From Micrococcaceae bacterium Sec5.7 (lineage in GTDB: Bacteria; Actinomycetota; Actinomycetes; Actinomycetales; Micrococcaceae), in the NCBI GenBank assembly GCA_039636785.1, contig CP144169.1, forward strand, positions 1,054,001 to 1,118,000: 64,000 bases of DNA, written 5' to 3'. The notes beneath the pieces were generated by a model. The model was given only the letters and a program-made list of their open reading frames with translations, ran no database searches and was not told where the DNA came from. Shown here in pieces: positions 35,252 to 44,378 of this stretch (position 1 is its first letter; the number at the start of each line of letters is the position of its first letter). Made by a program: the position numbers and the translations under genes.

Positions 35252-35304
35252 AACTGTTTCGGGCGTTCACAGGTAGTCCTAAGGTGCAGGGATGCATAAT
35301 GTAC

Positions 35305-35339
35305 CGAAGCTCCGGTCAACCGCTATTTGACCGGAGCTT
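35305..35339. terminator. Perfect hairpin between remnant and DUF4193 gene
   Basis: GAAGCTCCGGTCAA and its exact complement, with a 7-base loop, 54 bases past the DUF1016 stop. No T-run on either side. Possibly a bidirectional terminator. Confidence 0.45.
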
Positions 35340-35512
35340 CGCCAATTGAGGCCGCGGCCAGCCAGAAGACTCCGGGACGGGAGCACCCCACGCTGCGTGT
35401 CACCCTCGCGATAGATAGACCCGAAAGCGCCGGGTACGGGAACATCGGCGAACCGGTGTACGTTGCAGTCTCGTCAGAAACGAACACGAAAATCAGAATG
35501 AGAATCACCAAA

Positions 35513-35815
35513 GTGGCAACCGATTACGACGAAGTCCGTTCCGACGTCAAGGAATCCCAAGACCGTTCGCTGGAGGCATTGCAGTCTGCCAATGCCCCGG
35601 ATGCCCGCAGCGTCGTCAGTGAACTGGAAGAAGCCGATGCGCTTGATGAGGGACTTACCCCCGGGGGAGAGATCGTCGCTGAGGAGCTCATCGTTCAGGT
35701 CATTCCTCAAGCCGCGGACGAGTTCACCTGCTATTTCTGTTTTCTCGTTCGACACCGGTCCCAACTGGCGCGCGAAAGCAACGGCCACTCTTACTGCATC
35801 GAGTGCGAAGGCTAG
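35513..35815 (+). CDS. DUF4193 family protein
   Basis: 100 residues from GTG 35513: ATDYDEVRSDVKESQD at the start and the Cys-rich end DEFTCYFCFLVRHRSQL...YCIECEG, a probable zinc ribbon (C-x2-C ... C-x2-C). DUF4193 is an actinobacteria-specific family of unknown role, normally in the chromosomal core. The longer in-frame start at 35327 adds 62 residues that do not fit the family. Confidence 0.8.
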   Translation: MATDYDEVRSDVKESQDRSLEALQSANAPDARSVVSELEEADALDEGLTPGGEIVAEELIVQVIPQAADEFTCYFCFLVRHRSQLARESNGHSYCIECEG

Positions 35816-36128
35816 CAGCCCTCCTGTGACGGAAGATTGTGACGAGGGCGCTGCGGAGTAGCAGTTCCGAAGGGCAGAGAAGGGTTACGCATTCGGACAA
35901 CGGTTGTCGCCCGGCTGAGCAGATGGGCGGCGATCTCGCATTCCAGGCCACAGCCACGACTTTGTCATATGCGCTGTTATCGGCAATCGCGACGCCGTAC
36001 ATCCGGCGTCGAACAGGAGACGGATTCCGGTACCGCCCAAGGGAGCCATGACGTATGCGCGCCACACAATCGAAACTGATGGGCCGAACCTGCGGTCAGT
36101 GCTGCCGATGACACGCCCGCCTGTTGCA
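35816..36128. other. Non-coding gap
   Basis: 313 bases between convergent genes. I see no gene, hairpin with T-run, or repeat family member here. Confidence 0.4.
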
Positions 36129-37399
36129 TTACCCTGCTTTTGGTAGCTTGTCCGCCAAGGTGGACACTGCTTCCAGAGCCTTCTTGATGTGTTCTCCGTC
36201 CAGGCTTTCTGCCTGCGTTGATCCCCTATGGTCCTCCCAGGCGCGCCCGAACGTCCTTTGGAGGAATGCCACTTTGGCTTCCTCCGCAACCTTCCGATCC
36301 TCTATGTCCGAGAGATAAGGGCCGATTGCTCGCAGCTCCAGCTCTGTACGCTTGTAGGCGCGCGAAGTCGCTTGGGCATGCTGGCCGCGACGAATGAGGA
36401 TCGCTGCAACACCACCCAGCGCCAGGGACAGGGCTAACTTCAAGGACAGCCATGTCCAGTTGAACTCGCCTCGTTCCCAAAAGGCAACGATCGCAACGTA
36501 GACCAGCCAGCCGACTCCGGCCACGGAGAGTGCGATACCTGTCCAGAACGCGTGATTACCCGACTGCAGCTCTTCTTTGGCAGACGTCTTGAAGTTCTCG
36601 GCCAGAATGTGTCCCGTGGTTTGACCTGCTGCTACATCGGTCTGATCTCCTAATGCCTGAATGTGCTGTAGCACGGCGGCGCTATCTACCTCCGCTGCCT
36701 TGATGGCTTCGAGGTGGGGATGCGCGAGTTCCACGAATTCCTGACCTTGGCCCTTCAGCCATGCCGTAAATTCGGTTCCGCGATTCTCTTGGGCGGCGCG
36801 GAAGTTTTCTGCTTGATTCGTCAAGGCCTGCTGCATCACTGCCTGATCAGACGTGATCGTCGTCTGCATAGCTGCTAGCGACTGCTGGGCCTGGGCGAGT
36901 GTTTGCCCGAGATCTTGAACGCGTCCCTCCAATGCTGCCTGGTTTTTCGCGGAAGCTTCTTCGGTTTCCGCTAGCTTTTGCCTAAGGGCAGTGTTGGCTT
37001 CCCGATACGAGCCGATCAGGGTTTCGTATTCCAGTTTGGCCTGTTGCGCCAGCCTGGCGCTGGGGCTTTGGGGCTTTGGGGCTTGTGCCACCCTCCCGCG
37101 GTTTGCAGCCATGCTTCCGCGTAGACGACAGCCTGCCCTTCCTGGCCAGGATTGCTGCGAGCGTTACTCAGATAGCTAACCGAGTTCTGCCACTGCTCGT
37201 CTGCTTGTCGCAACTGCTCAAGAGTGAACAGCCGAGAATCTACCGCCTTGTACGATGCCAACAGCCCGGTCAGGAACCGGATGCGTTCAAATGCAGTGAC
37301 TTGGCTTTCACTCATGGCGGGTTCCAAGGTGGCCAAAACGTTCGAGACCTGATCCGGTTTCTCCCAAATTGGATGGTTTTCGAACTGGTTTGTCTCCAC
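36129..37399 (-). pseudogene. Coiled-coil membrane protein gene split by an 8-bp repeat
   Basis: Two frames form one protein. The first part starts at GTG 37399 (ETNQFENHPIWEKP, good AGAGGGG site). The second begins near 37080 and continues ARLAQQAKLEYETLIGSYR, a long coiled coil (to about 36690), two membrane segments (GIALSVAGVGWLVYVAIVAF; LALSLALGGVAAILI) and a helical tail. Three units of GGGGCTTT at the joint put them out of frame; removing one unit joins them exactly (...HKPQSPSARLAQQ...). Intact product would be about 420 residues. Function unknown. It could also be switchable rather than dead. Confidence 0.7.
37062..37084. repeat. 8-base tandem repeat at the frame break
   Basis: GGGGCTTT twice plus a partial third unit. 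Loss of one unit restores a single reading frame across 36129-37399 on the minus strand. Confidence 0.85.
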
Positions 37400-37587
37400 G
37401 GCCCCTCTTTTCTCTGAATGATTGCTACCGCAGGCTATCAACCAGTCATACGCCGTATTCGTTTTGGCACTGCCGCTACCCCTGGCCAACTTCGTCATGA
37501 CCAAGCAATTGCCCAGCCACGTGCCTGCTAGCGGTTCCCGCAGCTTGATCGCTCTGGGCTGGCAACGCTCCATGCGGCCGCCTAAGC

Positions 37588-38696
37588 TGAGCTGCCGCGG
37601 AGTTCTCGGACAGTGGGCCCTCTTAAAATGGGGGTCTACTGAAAGTAGAGATCAGCATGACTGCAGCACGACGGCGTTTCACCCAGGAGTTCAAGGACGA
37701 GTTGTGCCGTGAGGTGATCAACACGTCCAAGCCCATGAAGGACGTGGCCACCGCATACGGCGTCGGCCCCGAGACTCTGCGCACCCAAAAAACTGAGCCC
37801 GCCAACCTGAATTCGGTCGTGAAGATGTGCCGCTGGTTGGGCGTCTCAACCTCCGGTTTCTACCACTGGCTGACCCGCCCGCAATCGGCGACGTCCACCC
37901 GGCGCAAGGCACTGACAGCGCGGATCCAGCACTATTTTGAGGAGTCCGAAGGAACCTACGGGTATCGCCGAATCCATGCCGACCTCGCCGCGGAACAGAT
38001 TGAATGTTCGCCCGAACTCGTGCGGCAGGTCATGCGCCAGGAGGGCCTCCTGGCCTGCCAGCCGCGGCCATTCCGGGTCACAACCGAAGCCGACGCGTTG
38101 GCCGCGGACAACATGCCCGACCTCGTCAAGCGTGACTTCACCGCCACGCGTCCCGGGGTGAAGTTCGTCGGCGACATCACTTACATCCACACCTGGCAGG
38201 GGTTCATCTACCTGGCCACCGTCATCGACTGCTACTCGAAGAAGGTCGTCGGCTGGTCCATCGCCGATCACATGCGCACCGAACTCGTCACCGACGCCCT
38301 CAACAACGCCGCCGCAACGACCCTGATTGAGCCCGACGCGATCTGGCACTCCGACCGCGGCAGCGTGTATACCTCGGCCGGGTTTCGGGCCTTGGTGACC
38401 AGTCTGGGGATGCGCTCATCAATGGGCCGCACGGGCGTGTGTTGGGACAACAGCATGGCGGAGTCTTTCTTCTCGATGCTCAAAAATGAGCGCGTCTACC
38501 GGACCGTTTACGCGACCAAATCACAAGCTCGCAGCGACGTTATCCGCTACATCGAGGGGTTTTACAACAGTCGACGCCGGCACTCCGCGCTCGGTTACCG
38601 ACGGCCTAACGAAATCCACTATGGTTATCAACAGCCAGCCCTGGCAGCGTAGAAGAATCCATTAATTCCGCTGTCCGAAATCCCCGCGGCGGCTCA
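37588..38696 (+). mobile_element. IS3-family insertion sequence with internal deletion
   Basis: Bounded by imperfect inverted repeats of about 29 bases (37588-37616, starting TGAGCTGCCGCGG; 38668-38696, ending CCGCGGCGGCTCA). At 1109 bases it is shorter than usual, matching a deletion between orfA and orfB. No obvious target duplication (AGC on the left, AAC on the right). Its right end joins a gene remnant. Confidence 0.85.
37657..38652 (+). CDS. IS3-family transposase, OrfA-OrfB in-frame deletion fusion
   Basis: 331 residues. The N-terminal 46 or so are the OrfA helix-turn-helix (FTQEFKDELCREVI ... YGVGPETLRT). A deletion removes the OrfA coiled coil and frameshift zone and joins straight to OrfB (LNSVVKMCRWLGVSTSGFYHW). 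The DDE residues are present: Asp in VGDITYIHTW, Asp in WHSDRGSVY and Glu in NSMAESFFSMLK. This looks like a natural fusion transposase lacking the leucine zipper; activity uncertain. Confidence 0.85.
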   Translation: MTAARRRFTQEFKDELCREVINTSKPMKDVATAYGVGPETLRTQKTEPANLNSVVKMCRWLGVSTSGFYHWLTRPQSATSTRRKALTARIQHYFEESEGTYGYRRIHADLAAEQIECSPELVRQVMRQEGLLACQPRPFRVTTEADALAADNMPDLVKRDFTATRPGVKFVGDITYIHTWQGFIYLATVIDCYSKKVVGWSIADHMRTELVTDALNNAAATTLIEPDAIWHSDRGSVYTSAGFRALVTSLGMRSSMGRTGVCWDNSMAESFFSMLKNERVYRTVYATKSQARSDVIRYIEGFYNSRRRHSALGYRRPNEIHYGYQQPALAA

Positions 38697-38934
38697 AACA
38701 GTCGAAATCCGCCAACACGGCCGCACCATCAGAACCGGCACAGTCGAAGACGCCATGCCCGACGCCTCAGCCCTCTGGCTCGCCGCCGACGGCGTCCAGC
38801 CGCGCGCCCTGTACGAAGCCGCCCTGAAATACGAAGCCTGGGTCGAACCCCGGCAACTGGCCGAGACCAGCTGCTACCGGATGTCATCCTCCCTGCTGTA
38901 CCCGGACGGCCAGGAACAACCACTACCCCGGTAG
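38697..38934 (+). pseudogene. Hypothetical protein C-terminal remnant cut by the IS
   Basis: An open frame runs out of the IS right end: VEIRQHGRTIRTGTVEDAMPD, ALWLAADGVQPRALYEAALKY, ending SSLLYPDGQEQPLPR. Its 5' part is not on the other side of the IS in matching frame. Resembles small proteins of unknown role found on actinobacterial plasmids. Confidence 0.5.
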
Positions 38935-39060
38935 CCCGGATACGTCGGCCACGGGCTCCCCCAAAGCCCCCCGGACCTTTCGCCGCATCGCTTCACCGCA
39001 ATGGCAAAGACACCGGAACAAGCCTCCTGCAGCGCATCGTCATCTGCTGCAGGAACCGGA

Positions 39061-39096
39061 AACGCCCGCCCGGGGGTAACACGGGCGGGCGTTTTC
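39061..39096 (+). terminator. Intrinsic terminator
   Basis: AACGCCCGCCCG and CGGGCGGGCGTT with a short loop, followed by TTCC after GTTTT. No intact gene is directly upstream, so it probably belonged to a lost transcription unit. Confidence 0.6.
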
Positions 39097-39097
39097 C

Positions 39098-39283
39098 TCC
39101 GGCGAGCAGCTCGCGGCGCAGGTGGCGGTGGCCGCTCTGGAGGACCTTCGGCTGCTGCTGGCCGATCTTCAGAAACGGGAAGACGTGGCCTCGGCCCGAT
39201 CCTCCATCTATGCAGAAGTGTTCAAGCGAAGCACCGCGCGGTACCACGACGGAATTCCCGAGAGGACCGCGGCGGTAGCGTGA
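39098..39283 (+). pseudogene. Unrecognised gene tail
   Basis: An open stretch without a start: EQLAAQVAVAALEDLRLLL, SARSSIYAEVFKRSTARYHD, ending ERTAAVA. It has amphipathic helix character and natural codon use, but I do not recognise it. Confidence 0.3.
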
Positions 39284-39738
39284 GCTGGCCGCGTGAAGAG
39301 GCTACGCTCGGCGCCGCAAGCGATTGGAAGACCGCCGTCCTCGGCCGCCCCACCTTGACATGGGCGCCGGGCTCCCGGTGGATTGCAAACGGTTGATCGC
39401 TTGGACCCGGCCCCGCGGACTTGTCGACCTGCCGGAAGGTGAGGACCCGCAGCCCGGTGCTGGTCTCATCCCCTGAAGGCAATGGCTGCAGGTCGCGGGC
39501 GCATCCTTGCCTGTCCCGATGACGGCGACGTCTTTCGCGTCCGGGCTTCGTGCAACCTTCGACGAATCGGCTGGCTCGTCTTGATAAAGGATCCTTTGAT
39601 AGGACGTAAGGCTCTGTCTCCCAGGCGCTCATATCCACTTCATGGACGGGCGCCGTGCCACTCAGTGCTGTTCACCCTCTAAGTGGCGTCTTGGGACGGC
39701 GGACTTCCGGCGGACGACGGCGGGGCACTCTGATGTCG
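39284..39738. other. Gap with recombination-site-like repeat
   Basis: No gene supported. It contains the second copy of the 59-base repeat at 39541-39599. A minus-strand frame (39222-39638) is open but has no family features. Confidence 0.4.
39541..39599. repeat. Recombination-site-like repeat, copy 2
   Basis: About 85 percent identical and in the same orientation as 19111-19169, including the identical symmetrical core TTGATAAAGGATCCTTTGA. It marks the possible far end of a 20.4-kb segment. Confidence 0.55.
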
Positions 39739-40572
39739 TCATGTTGCGTCGCCGGGAAGCGTCCAATCAAAGTCACGGGGACGGAGTTGCCGGTCTTCTG
39801 GATTGAAGTCAACGATCCTGAAGTCTCCCGTCTCAGGCTCCACTTCGCCGTCCACTAACCGCATCCCGGACCACACGCCCATCACGCAAAGTCCAGGATA
39901 CTGGCGTGCGTGATCGACCTCATTGCGCGTGACTATAACCGAGTCTCCTCTACTCTGGGTGCCTTTCGCTTCAAGGTAGATCCGTTCAGCACCCCTGACC
40001 GCTTCAGCGTCGTAGGGGCGATTTTGCCGGGTGTCTGTAACGGTCCAGCCGCGGTCTCGGTAGTAGCGCATCAGGCGATCCTGTGCAGCATTCTCAATCG
40101 CCCTGCGGACCTCGGCGTCCATTTGCAGCCCTTGGCCCCCCGGACCGGGTAAATCCCACGCCTCAGGTAGGTCCGCGTCTACCACTCCGGCCATCTCAGG
40201 GTCCGGGCCATACGAAATTGAGTTCCTGCTGCCAGGCGCGTATTCGACCTGCGTTCCGATTAGGGCTTGGTGAATGGAATGTCCGGCTGGCAGGACGCGG
40301 CCGATGAGAGCCTTTTTTGGCGCCCGTGTGTTACCTACCAGGATCTCGTGATCCGGGTCCTTGAGTTCCGCGACCAGCACGACCCGGCCTTGGTAGTTGA
40401 GTGCTGCCCAACGCTCATCTGAGATACTCCTCGCGCTCAGAAACCAGTCACCCCGATTGTTAGCCCAGAGCCGCTCCGGTGTTGCCTCAGGGTCGTAGCC
40501 GTACCAATCACGTCCAAGCGGATCATCGCTATCGGCGGTCTGTCGGTCGCTGAGCCTGATGTTGATAACCAT
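39739..40572 (-). CDS. DUF3883-like (PD-(D/E)xK) putative nuclease
   Basis: 277 residues. The C-terminal part is helix VRRAIENAAQDRLMRYYRDRGWTV, then YDAEAVRGAERIYLEAKGTQ, with an Asp and a Glu-x-Lys in the order of PD-(D/E)xK nucleases. This is the pattern of the DUF3883/NO-VEIN domain found in restriction-like and defence proteins. The N-terminal half (RLWANNRGDWFLSARSISDE) is a sugar-/DNA-binding-like domain I cannot name. A single gene between recombination debris and IS701. Start at 40572 (MVINIRLSD) is preferred to 40611 on composition only. Confidence 0.6.
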   Translation of the reverse strand: MVINIRLSDRQTADSDDPLGRDWYGYDPEATPERLWANNRGDWFLSARSISDERWAALNYQGRVVLVAELKDPDHEILVGNTRAPKKALIGRVLPAGHSIHQALIGTQVEYAPGSRNSISYGPDPEMAGVVDADLPEAWDLPGPGGQGLQMDAEVRRAIENAAQDRLMRYYRDRGWTVTDTRQNRPYDAEAVRGAERIYLEAKGTQSRGDSVIVTRNEVDHARQYPGLCVMGVWSGMRLVDGEVEPETGDFRIVDFNPEDRQLRPRDFDWTLPGDAT

Positions 40573-40804
40573 GAATCGAGTATCGCCTACCGATGTCAGC
40601 GACCCGCGCACGACGGCGGCTGGTACCCGGTGCCGCGCCTGAACCCGGCCGGCGTCTGTCCCGTCGTCCGCTCCTGGGCGCCCCTCCCCTACCGATGGGC
40701 AGAAACGACTATTTCCTGGTTCTGACCGGACTTGATTCCGACATTGTGTTCTGACCGTGAAATCCGGTGCACAGTGGCCGGCATTCAGGAAGCTGCCCCT
40801 AGTA

Positions 40805-42015
40805 CTACAGTCGCTTTTGTAGGGCCGAGTTTCGGGCCCGGTAGTGGTGCCGTTTGGCGGTTTGCTGGTGTTTTCGGCGCCAGCGGGAGCGTTTGAGGGT
40901 GTGTTCCGGGCAGGGCGGCTGCGCCCAGACCAGATGGGTGAGCAGGTGCCTGATTTCGGGCAGAGTGAGGGCTATGAGCTCGCTGCTGGCGGGATGGGAG
41001 CCCCCTTTTTTGACCGGGTGGCGGTGAGGAAGGCGTGGGCGAGCATGGAGAGGGTGATGTGCCGGTGCCAGCCCGTCCATTGCCTGACCTGGTAGTGGTC
41101 CAGCCCGGTCTCGCCTTTGGAGGTCTGGAAGGTTTCCTCGATCGCCCACCGGGCGCCGGCGACCCGGACGAGTTCGGCCAGCCCGATGCGCTTGGGACCG
41201 TGACAGATGTAGTACGCCAGGTCCGTCGGATCGGCCAGGGAGCGCCGGGCGAGGAGCCAGTGCTCACCTTTCGGGTCGTTGCCGCCGTTGATCCGGGCCC
41301 TGGCCCAGGCATAGCGGCGGTCCCCCTTGGCGCCGGCCCCGGCGGACCGGGTCCGCCACGCCCGCCCTGACAGGGATCCGATCAGCTCATCGGCACGGAA
41401 CTCGCTGCCGAGGGCGCCGGTTTTGGCAATGACCCGTTGGTTCATCGGCACCGCGAGCACATACGAAACATTGCGCTCCTGCAGCGTGGTGCGCAGTCTG
41501 GCGTGCTGGCCGTCGACCGCGTCCCCGGTCACCCACCGCGCGGGCACCCCGGCGTCCAGGGCGCGGGTGATCATCGTGATCGCCAGTTCAGGCTTCGTGG
41601 CGAAGGCACGCTCCGCCGGGATGCCGGAGGCCGCGCACCGGTCCCGGTCGTCCGTCCAGGCCTTGGGCAGGTAGAGTTCCCGGTCCAGGAACGTCCGGCC
41701 AGCCGGCGTGGCGTAGGTCAGGAACACCCCGATCTGGCAGTTCTCGACCCGGCCGGCGGTCCCGGAATACTGCCGCGCCACCCCGGCCGAACGGGTGCCC
41801 TTCTTCAAAAATCCCGTCTCATCCACGATCAGAACGCCGTCGGCGCAGCCGAGATGATTCACGACGTAGGAGCGCAGGTCATCGCGCAGCCCGTCCGGGT
41901 CCCAGTCCGTGGTTGAGAGCAGCCGCTGCATCCGGTCCGGTATCGCCTGACCGGCCCGCTCCGACAGGGTCCAGGAATTCTTCCGCTCCTCGGCCGAGAG
42001 CAAGCCCTTGAGATA
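40805..42015 (-). pseudogene. IS701-family transposase, truncated and frameshifted
   Basis: Most of a DDE transposase: YLKGLLSAEERKNSW, VDETGFLKKGTRSAGVARQY, GTAGRVENCQIGVFLTY, VTGDAVDGQHARL and the Glu region RWAIEETFQTSKGETGLDHY. The N-terminal part is cut by a Tn3-type end at 42016. Near 41009 a run of six A and five G (minus strand) shifts the frame; the C-terminal tail (ELIALTLPEIRHLL...) continues in another frame to 40805. Inactive unless the A-run supports frameshifting. Confidence 0.8.
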
Positions 42016-42055
42016 GGGGCTTGAGGACCAATGCTCGGAAAAGTCACGCTAAGCC
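42016..42055. repeat. Tn3-family terminal inverted repeat A
   Basis: Starts GGGGCTTGAGGACCAATGCT and ends GTCACGCTAAGCC. It is the inverse of the right end at 50274-50313 with one mismatch in 40 bases. It cuts the IS701 gene. Flank AGATA differs from the flank of the other end, so no simple duplication. Confidence 0.85.
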
Positions 42056-42138
42056 TGTGGGGGCCGGATAGTTGTGGTCTTGGTAGGTATGCAACGGGAT
42101 CGTCCGCTAAGGCCGGTCGGAGCTGATGTTATGCCGGG

Positions 42139-42260
42139 TCACGGGTGCTGGCGGTGGGGCGCCGTCCGATGCTTGTTTTGTTGAGGTGGCCATAGATCGT
42201 GGAGCGCGGGACCTGAAGCAGGTCGGCAATGCGTTGAACGGTATGGCCCGCCGCCCAGGA
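42139..42260 (-). pseudogene. Tn3 resolvase C-terminal remnant
   Basis: The minus strand encodes the same C-terminal helix-turn-helix as the intact tnpR at 49633 (HTVQRIADLLQVPRSTIYGHL, then SIGRRPTA). It lies at the same distance from end A as tnpR from end C, so it is the leftover of a second transposon copy in inverted orientation. Confidence 0.8.
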
Positions 42261-42267
42261 GCTGCGC

Positions 42268-42486
42268 CGAGTTCCCGGTCATCGACACCTTCGAACTCAC
42301 CGCAACGGGGACAACCAGCTGATCGACGGCGCCTGGGATGTTGATGGTAACGCGGTCGGCCAGGACATCATCGACGCCGCCAGCCACGAGGCCTTCCACT
42401 GCCAGGAGCACGACGACTTCGCCGTCATCATTGCCGACCGGAACGTGAGCGTCGCGGAAGCAATCAGTTTCCGGCCCGGCAGTTGA
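42268..42486 (+). pseudogene. Frameshifted hypothetical plasmid-gene tail
   Basis: EFPVIDTFELTATG in one frame, then NGDNQLIDGAWDVDGNAVGQ and ASHEAFHCQEHDDFAVI...SFRPGS in another, after a slip near 42300. No start. It follows directly on the resolvase remnant. Not recognised. Confidence 0.35.
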
Positions 42487-42609
42487 CCGGTATATGGGGA
42501 AAGGTCGGTCCTGAAGGGCGGGCCTTTTCGACTCTGCGTTAGAGCCCCGGAAATTACGTCTGGTCAACGTTCGAATTTAGCTATACATTTCATACACAAG
42601 GGGGAAACC

Positions 42610-43125
42610 ATGAAAACTTCTGCATACGGGCAGTTGGCGGTATTTTCGATCTTTCTGCTCCTGGCATCCACATCCTGCGGTAATTCAGGAGCCTCCGGAC
42701 CAGCCCAGGGCGCGAATTCAACAAGTTCCCCGCCAGTGACAAGCTGTGACCGAGCGCAGCCATTGGGCTGCGATACATACGCTTCCATCTCCGGCGTTGA
42801 TGCCGGATCGAAGGACATGCCATGGGTGACTGAGAAGCCGCTCAAAATGAACTTCGCCATGATGAACGGCACAAGGACCATGGTCATAGTCACGCCCTGC
42901 AACGCCCTCAACGTGCCGGTTACCGTCACGGATTCGCTCATCACCCCTGACGCCAACTCCATAGCCGGGGGAGCTAAGGGATGCCTCGGCGCTGACGGCG
43001 ATCACGAAGAGTGGGTCAGGAAGTTCCTCAGTCAGCCCATCACATATTCGCAGGCAGGCATGAAATACACACTCAAAAACGAGATAGGAACCGTCGAATT
43101 CAAAAGGGACACCACTTCCGGCTAA
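42610..43125 (+). CDS. Secreted lipoprotein, META/HslJ-like
   Basis: 171 residues. Signal peptide with lipobox LLLASTSC (Cys near residue 23), then a Ser/Pro-rich linker. The mature domain has KPLKMNFAMMNGTRTMVIVTPCNAL and VTVTDSLI, like the META domain of HslJ proteins. ATPase or enzyme motifs are absent. AAGGGGG lies 6 bases before the ATG. It is exported and anchored outside the membrane. Function unknown; cargo between Tn3-type ends. Confidence 0.65.
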   Translation: MKTSAYGQLAVFSIFLLLASTSCGNSGASGPAQGANSTSSPPVTSCDRAQPLGCDTYASISGVDAGSKDMPWVTEKPLKMNFAMMNGTRTMVIVTPCNALNVPVTVTDSLITPDANSIAGGAKGCLGADGDHEEWVRKFLSQPITYSQAGMKYTLKNEIGTVEFKRDTTSG

Positions 43126-43207
43126 TGCCTGTCGGTGAAGCCAAACCAACTATTTAGGTCTGAGTTTTTGATCAAATAAGAAGCACAACCATTTTGATGG
43201 GGGAAAA

Positions 43208-43350
43208 ATGACTCATACATCCATGCCCAAAATCCTGCGAGGCAGATTTGCGGCGTCCTTTGCTCTTGCAGCCATCATCGTAGGCACGGCGGCCGTGGGT
43301 CCGGTGGCCGCGGCGGATGATCCCGCTTCTGTAGGGGGGAGTGCGGAATT
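43208..43350 (+). pseudogene. Secreted S1 protease, 5' part (signal peptide)
   Basis: MTHTSMPKILRGRFAASFAL followed by a hydrophobic core and VGPVAAADDPASVGGSAE is a classical signal peptide, with GGGGGAA ribosome site. The frame is broken at 43351 by an IS, and the protease body resumes at 44892. Confidence 0.7.
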
Positions 43351-43377
43351 TGTCAAGGCGAATGAGGCCAGTGGGAG

Positions 43378-44274
43378 TTAGGCTGCTGCTTTTGTTTCGT
43401 TTTTCTCGGCTGGTTTGTTGATCCATGCCGTGTCGGGGATGACCAGGATTTTGGGGTCCTTCCTGGTGGCGAATCGTTCGGGGTTCCTCTGGCGTGCTGC
43501 GGCCAGGGTTTTCGAGCGCTCGACGGCTTTGCCGGCGGCAAGGCCGTAGTGGACATCTGCGGGGGTGTTCAGGCCTATTCCGGTGTGGCGATGAGTGTGG
43601 TTATACCCGTCGACGAAGGACGCAATGAAGGTCCTCGCATCGGGCAGCGAGCCGAAGCGTTCAGGGAACACGGGAGCGAACTTCAGCGTCTTGAACCACG
43701 CCTCGCTGTACGGGTTGTCATTGCTTACCCGGGGCCGAGAATGCGACCGGGTGACCTCCAAGTCAGAGAGCAATGCGGCAACCGTTTTACTCGTCATGGA
43801 CGTCCCACGGTCGGCGTGGACGATCTCCGGGATGCCGTGAATGCCGAAGATCTCCTTCATCATCTCCACCGCCAGCTCCCCGGACTCATGGGCGTGGACG
43901 TAGGCTCCGACAATGTAGCGGGAGTAGATGTCGATCATGACGTAGCAATCGAGGTATTTCCCCTTCACTGGACCGGCGAGTTTGGTGATGTCCCAGGAGT
44001 AGACCTGGCCGGGCCCTGTCGCGATGAGTTCCGGAATCGTCCTGGGGGGATGGCGTGCCTGCCGGCGGCGTTCCTTGACCTGGCTGTTCTCGGCCAGAAC
44101 CCGGTAGAACGTGGAGATTGAACACAAATAGATCCCCTCGTCCAGGAGCTGGGCGTAGATCTGGACCGGCGGCAGGTCCACGAATCGCTCCGAATTCACC
44201 GTGGCCAGGATCCGTGCGCGTTCGGCTGGGCTGATCTTGTTCAGTGGGGCCGAGGCGGGCATCAAATCGGTCAC
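43378..44274 (-). CDS. IS3-family transposase OrfB (DDE integrase)
   Basis: 298 residues from the first ATG, but the open frame continues upstream (ETLTRAYTDLTKADIPTREA) to about 44398. The complete protein is therefore probably made by a -1 frameshift from OrfA. DDE residues: Asp in YSWDITKLAG, Asp in IVHADRGTSM, Glu in NPYSEAWFKTLK. It ends at the edge of the left terminal repeat. Likely active. Confidence 0.85.
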   Translation of the reverse strand: MTDLMPASAPLNKISPAERARILATVNSERFVDLPPVQIYAQLLDEGIYLCSISTFYRVLAENSQVKERRRQARHPPRTIPELIATGPGQVYSWDITKLAGPVKGKYLDCYVMIDIYSRYIVGAYVHAHESGELAVEMMKEIFGIHGIPEIVHADRGTSMTSKTVAALLSDLEVTRSHSRPRVSNDNPYSEAWFKTLKFAPVFPERFGSLPDARTFIASFVDGYNHTHRHTGIGLNTPADVHYGLAAGKAVERSKTLAAARQRNPERFATRKDPKILVIPDTAWINKPAEKNETKAAA

Positions 44275-44378
44275 CGGTGTCCGGGGCTTACGGGTCGCTG
44301 TGGCCCTCGATATCCCGGCCAGGAGGGCCGCTTCCCTGGTTGGAATGTCCGCCTTTGTAAGGTCGGTATAGGCTCTGG

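Noticed and set aside
39222..39638. Minus-strand frame of 138 codons
   Set aside because: No recognisable domain, Arg/Ser-rich, and it overlaps the recombination-site repeat and an opposite-strand gene tail.
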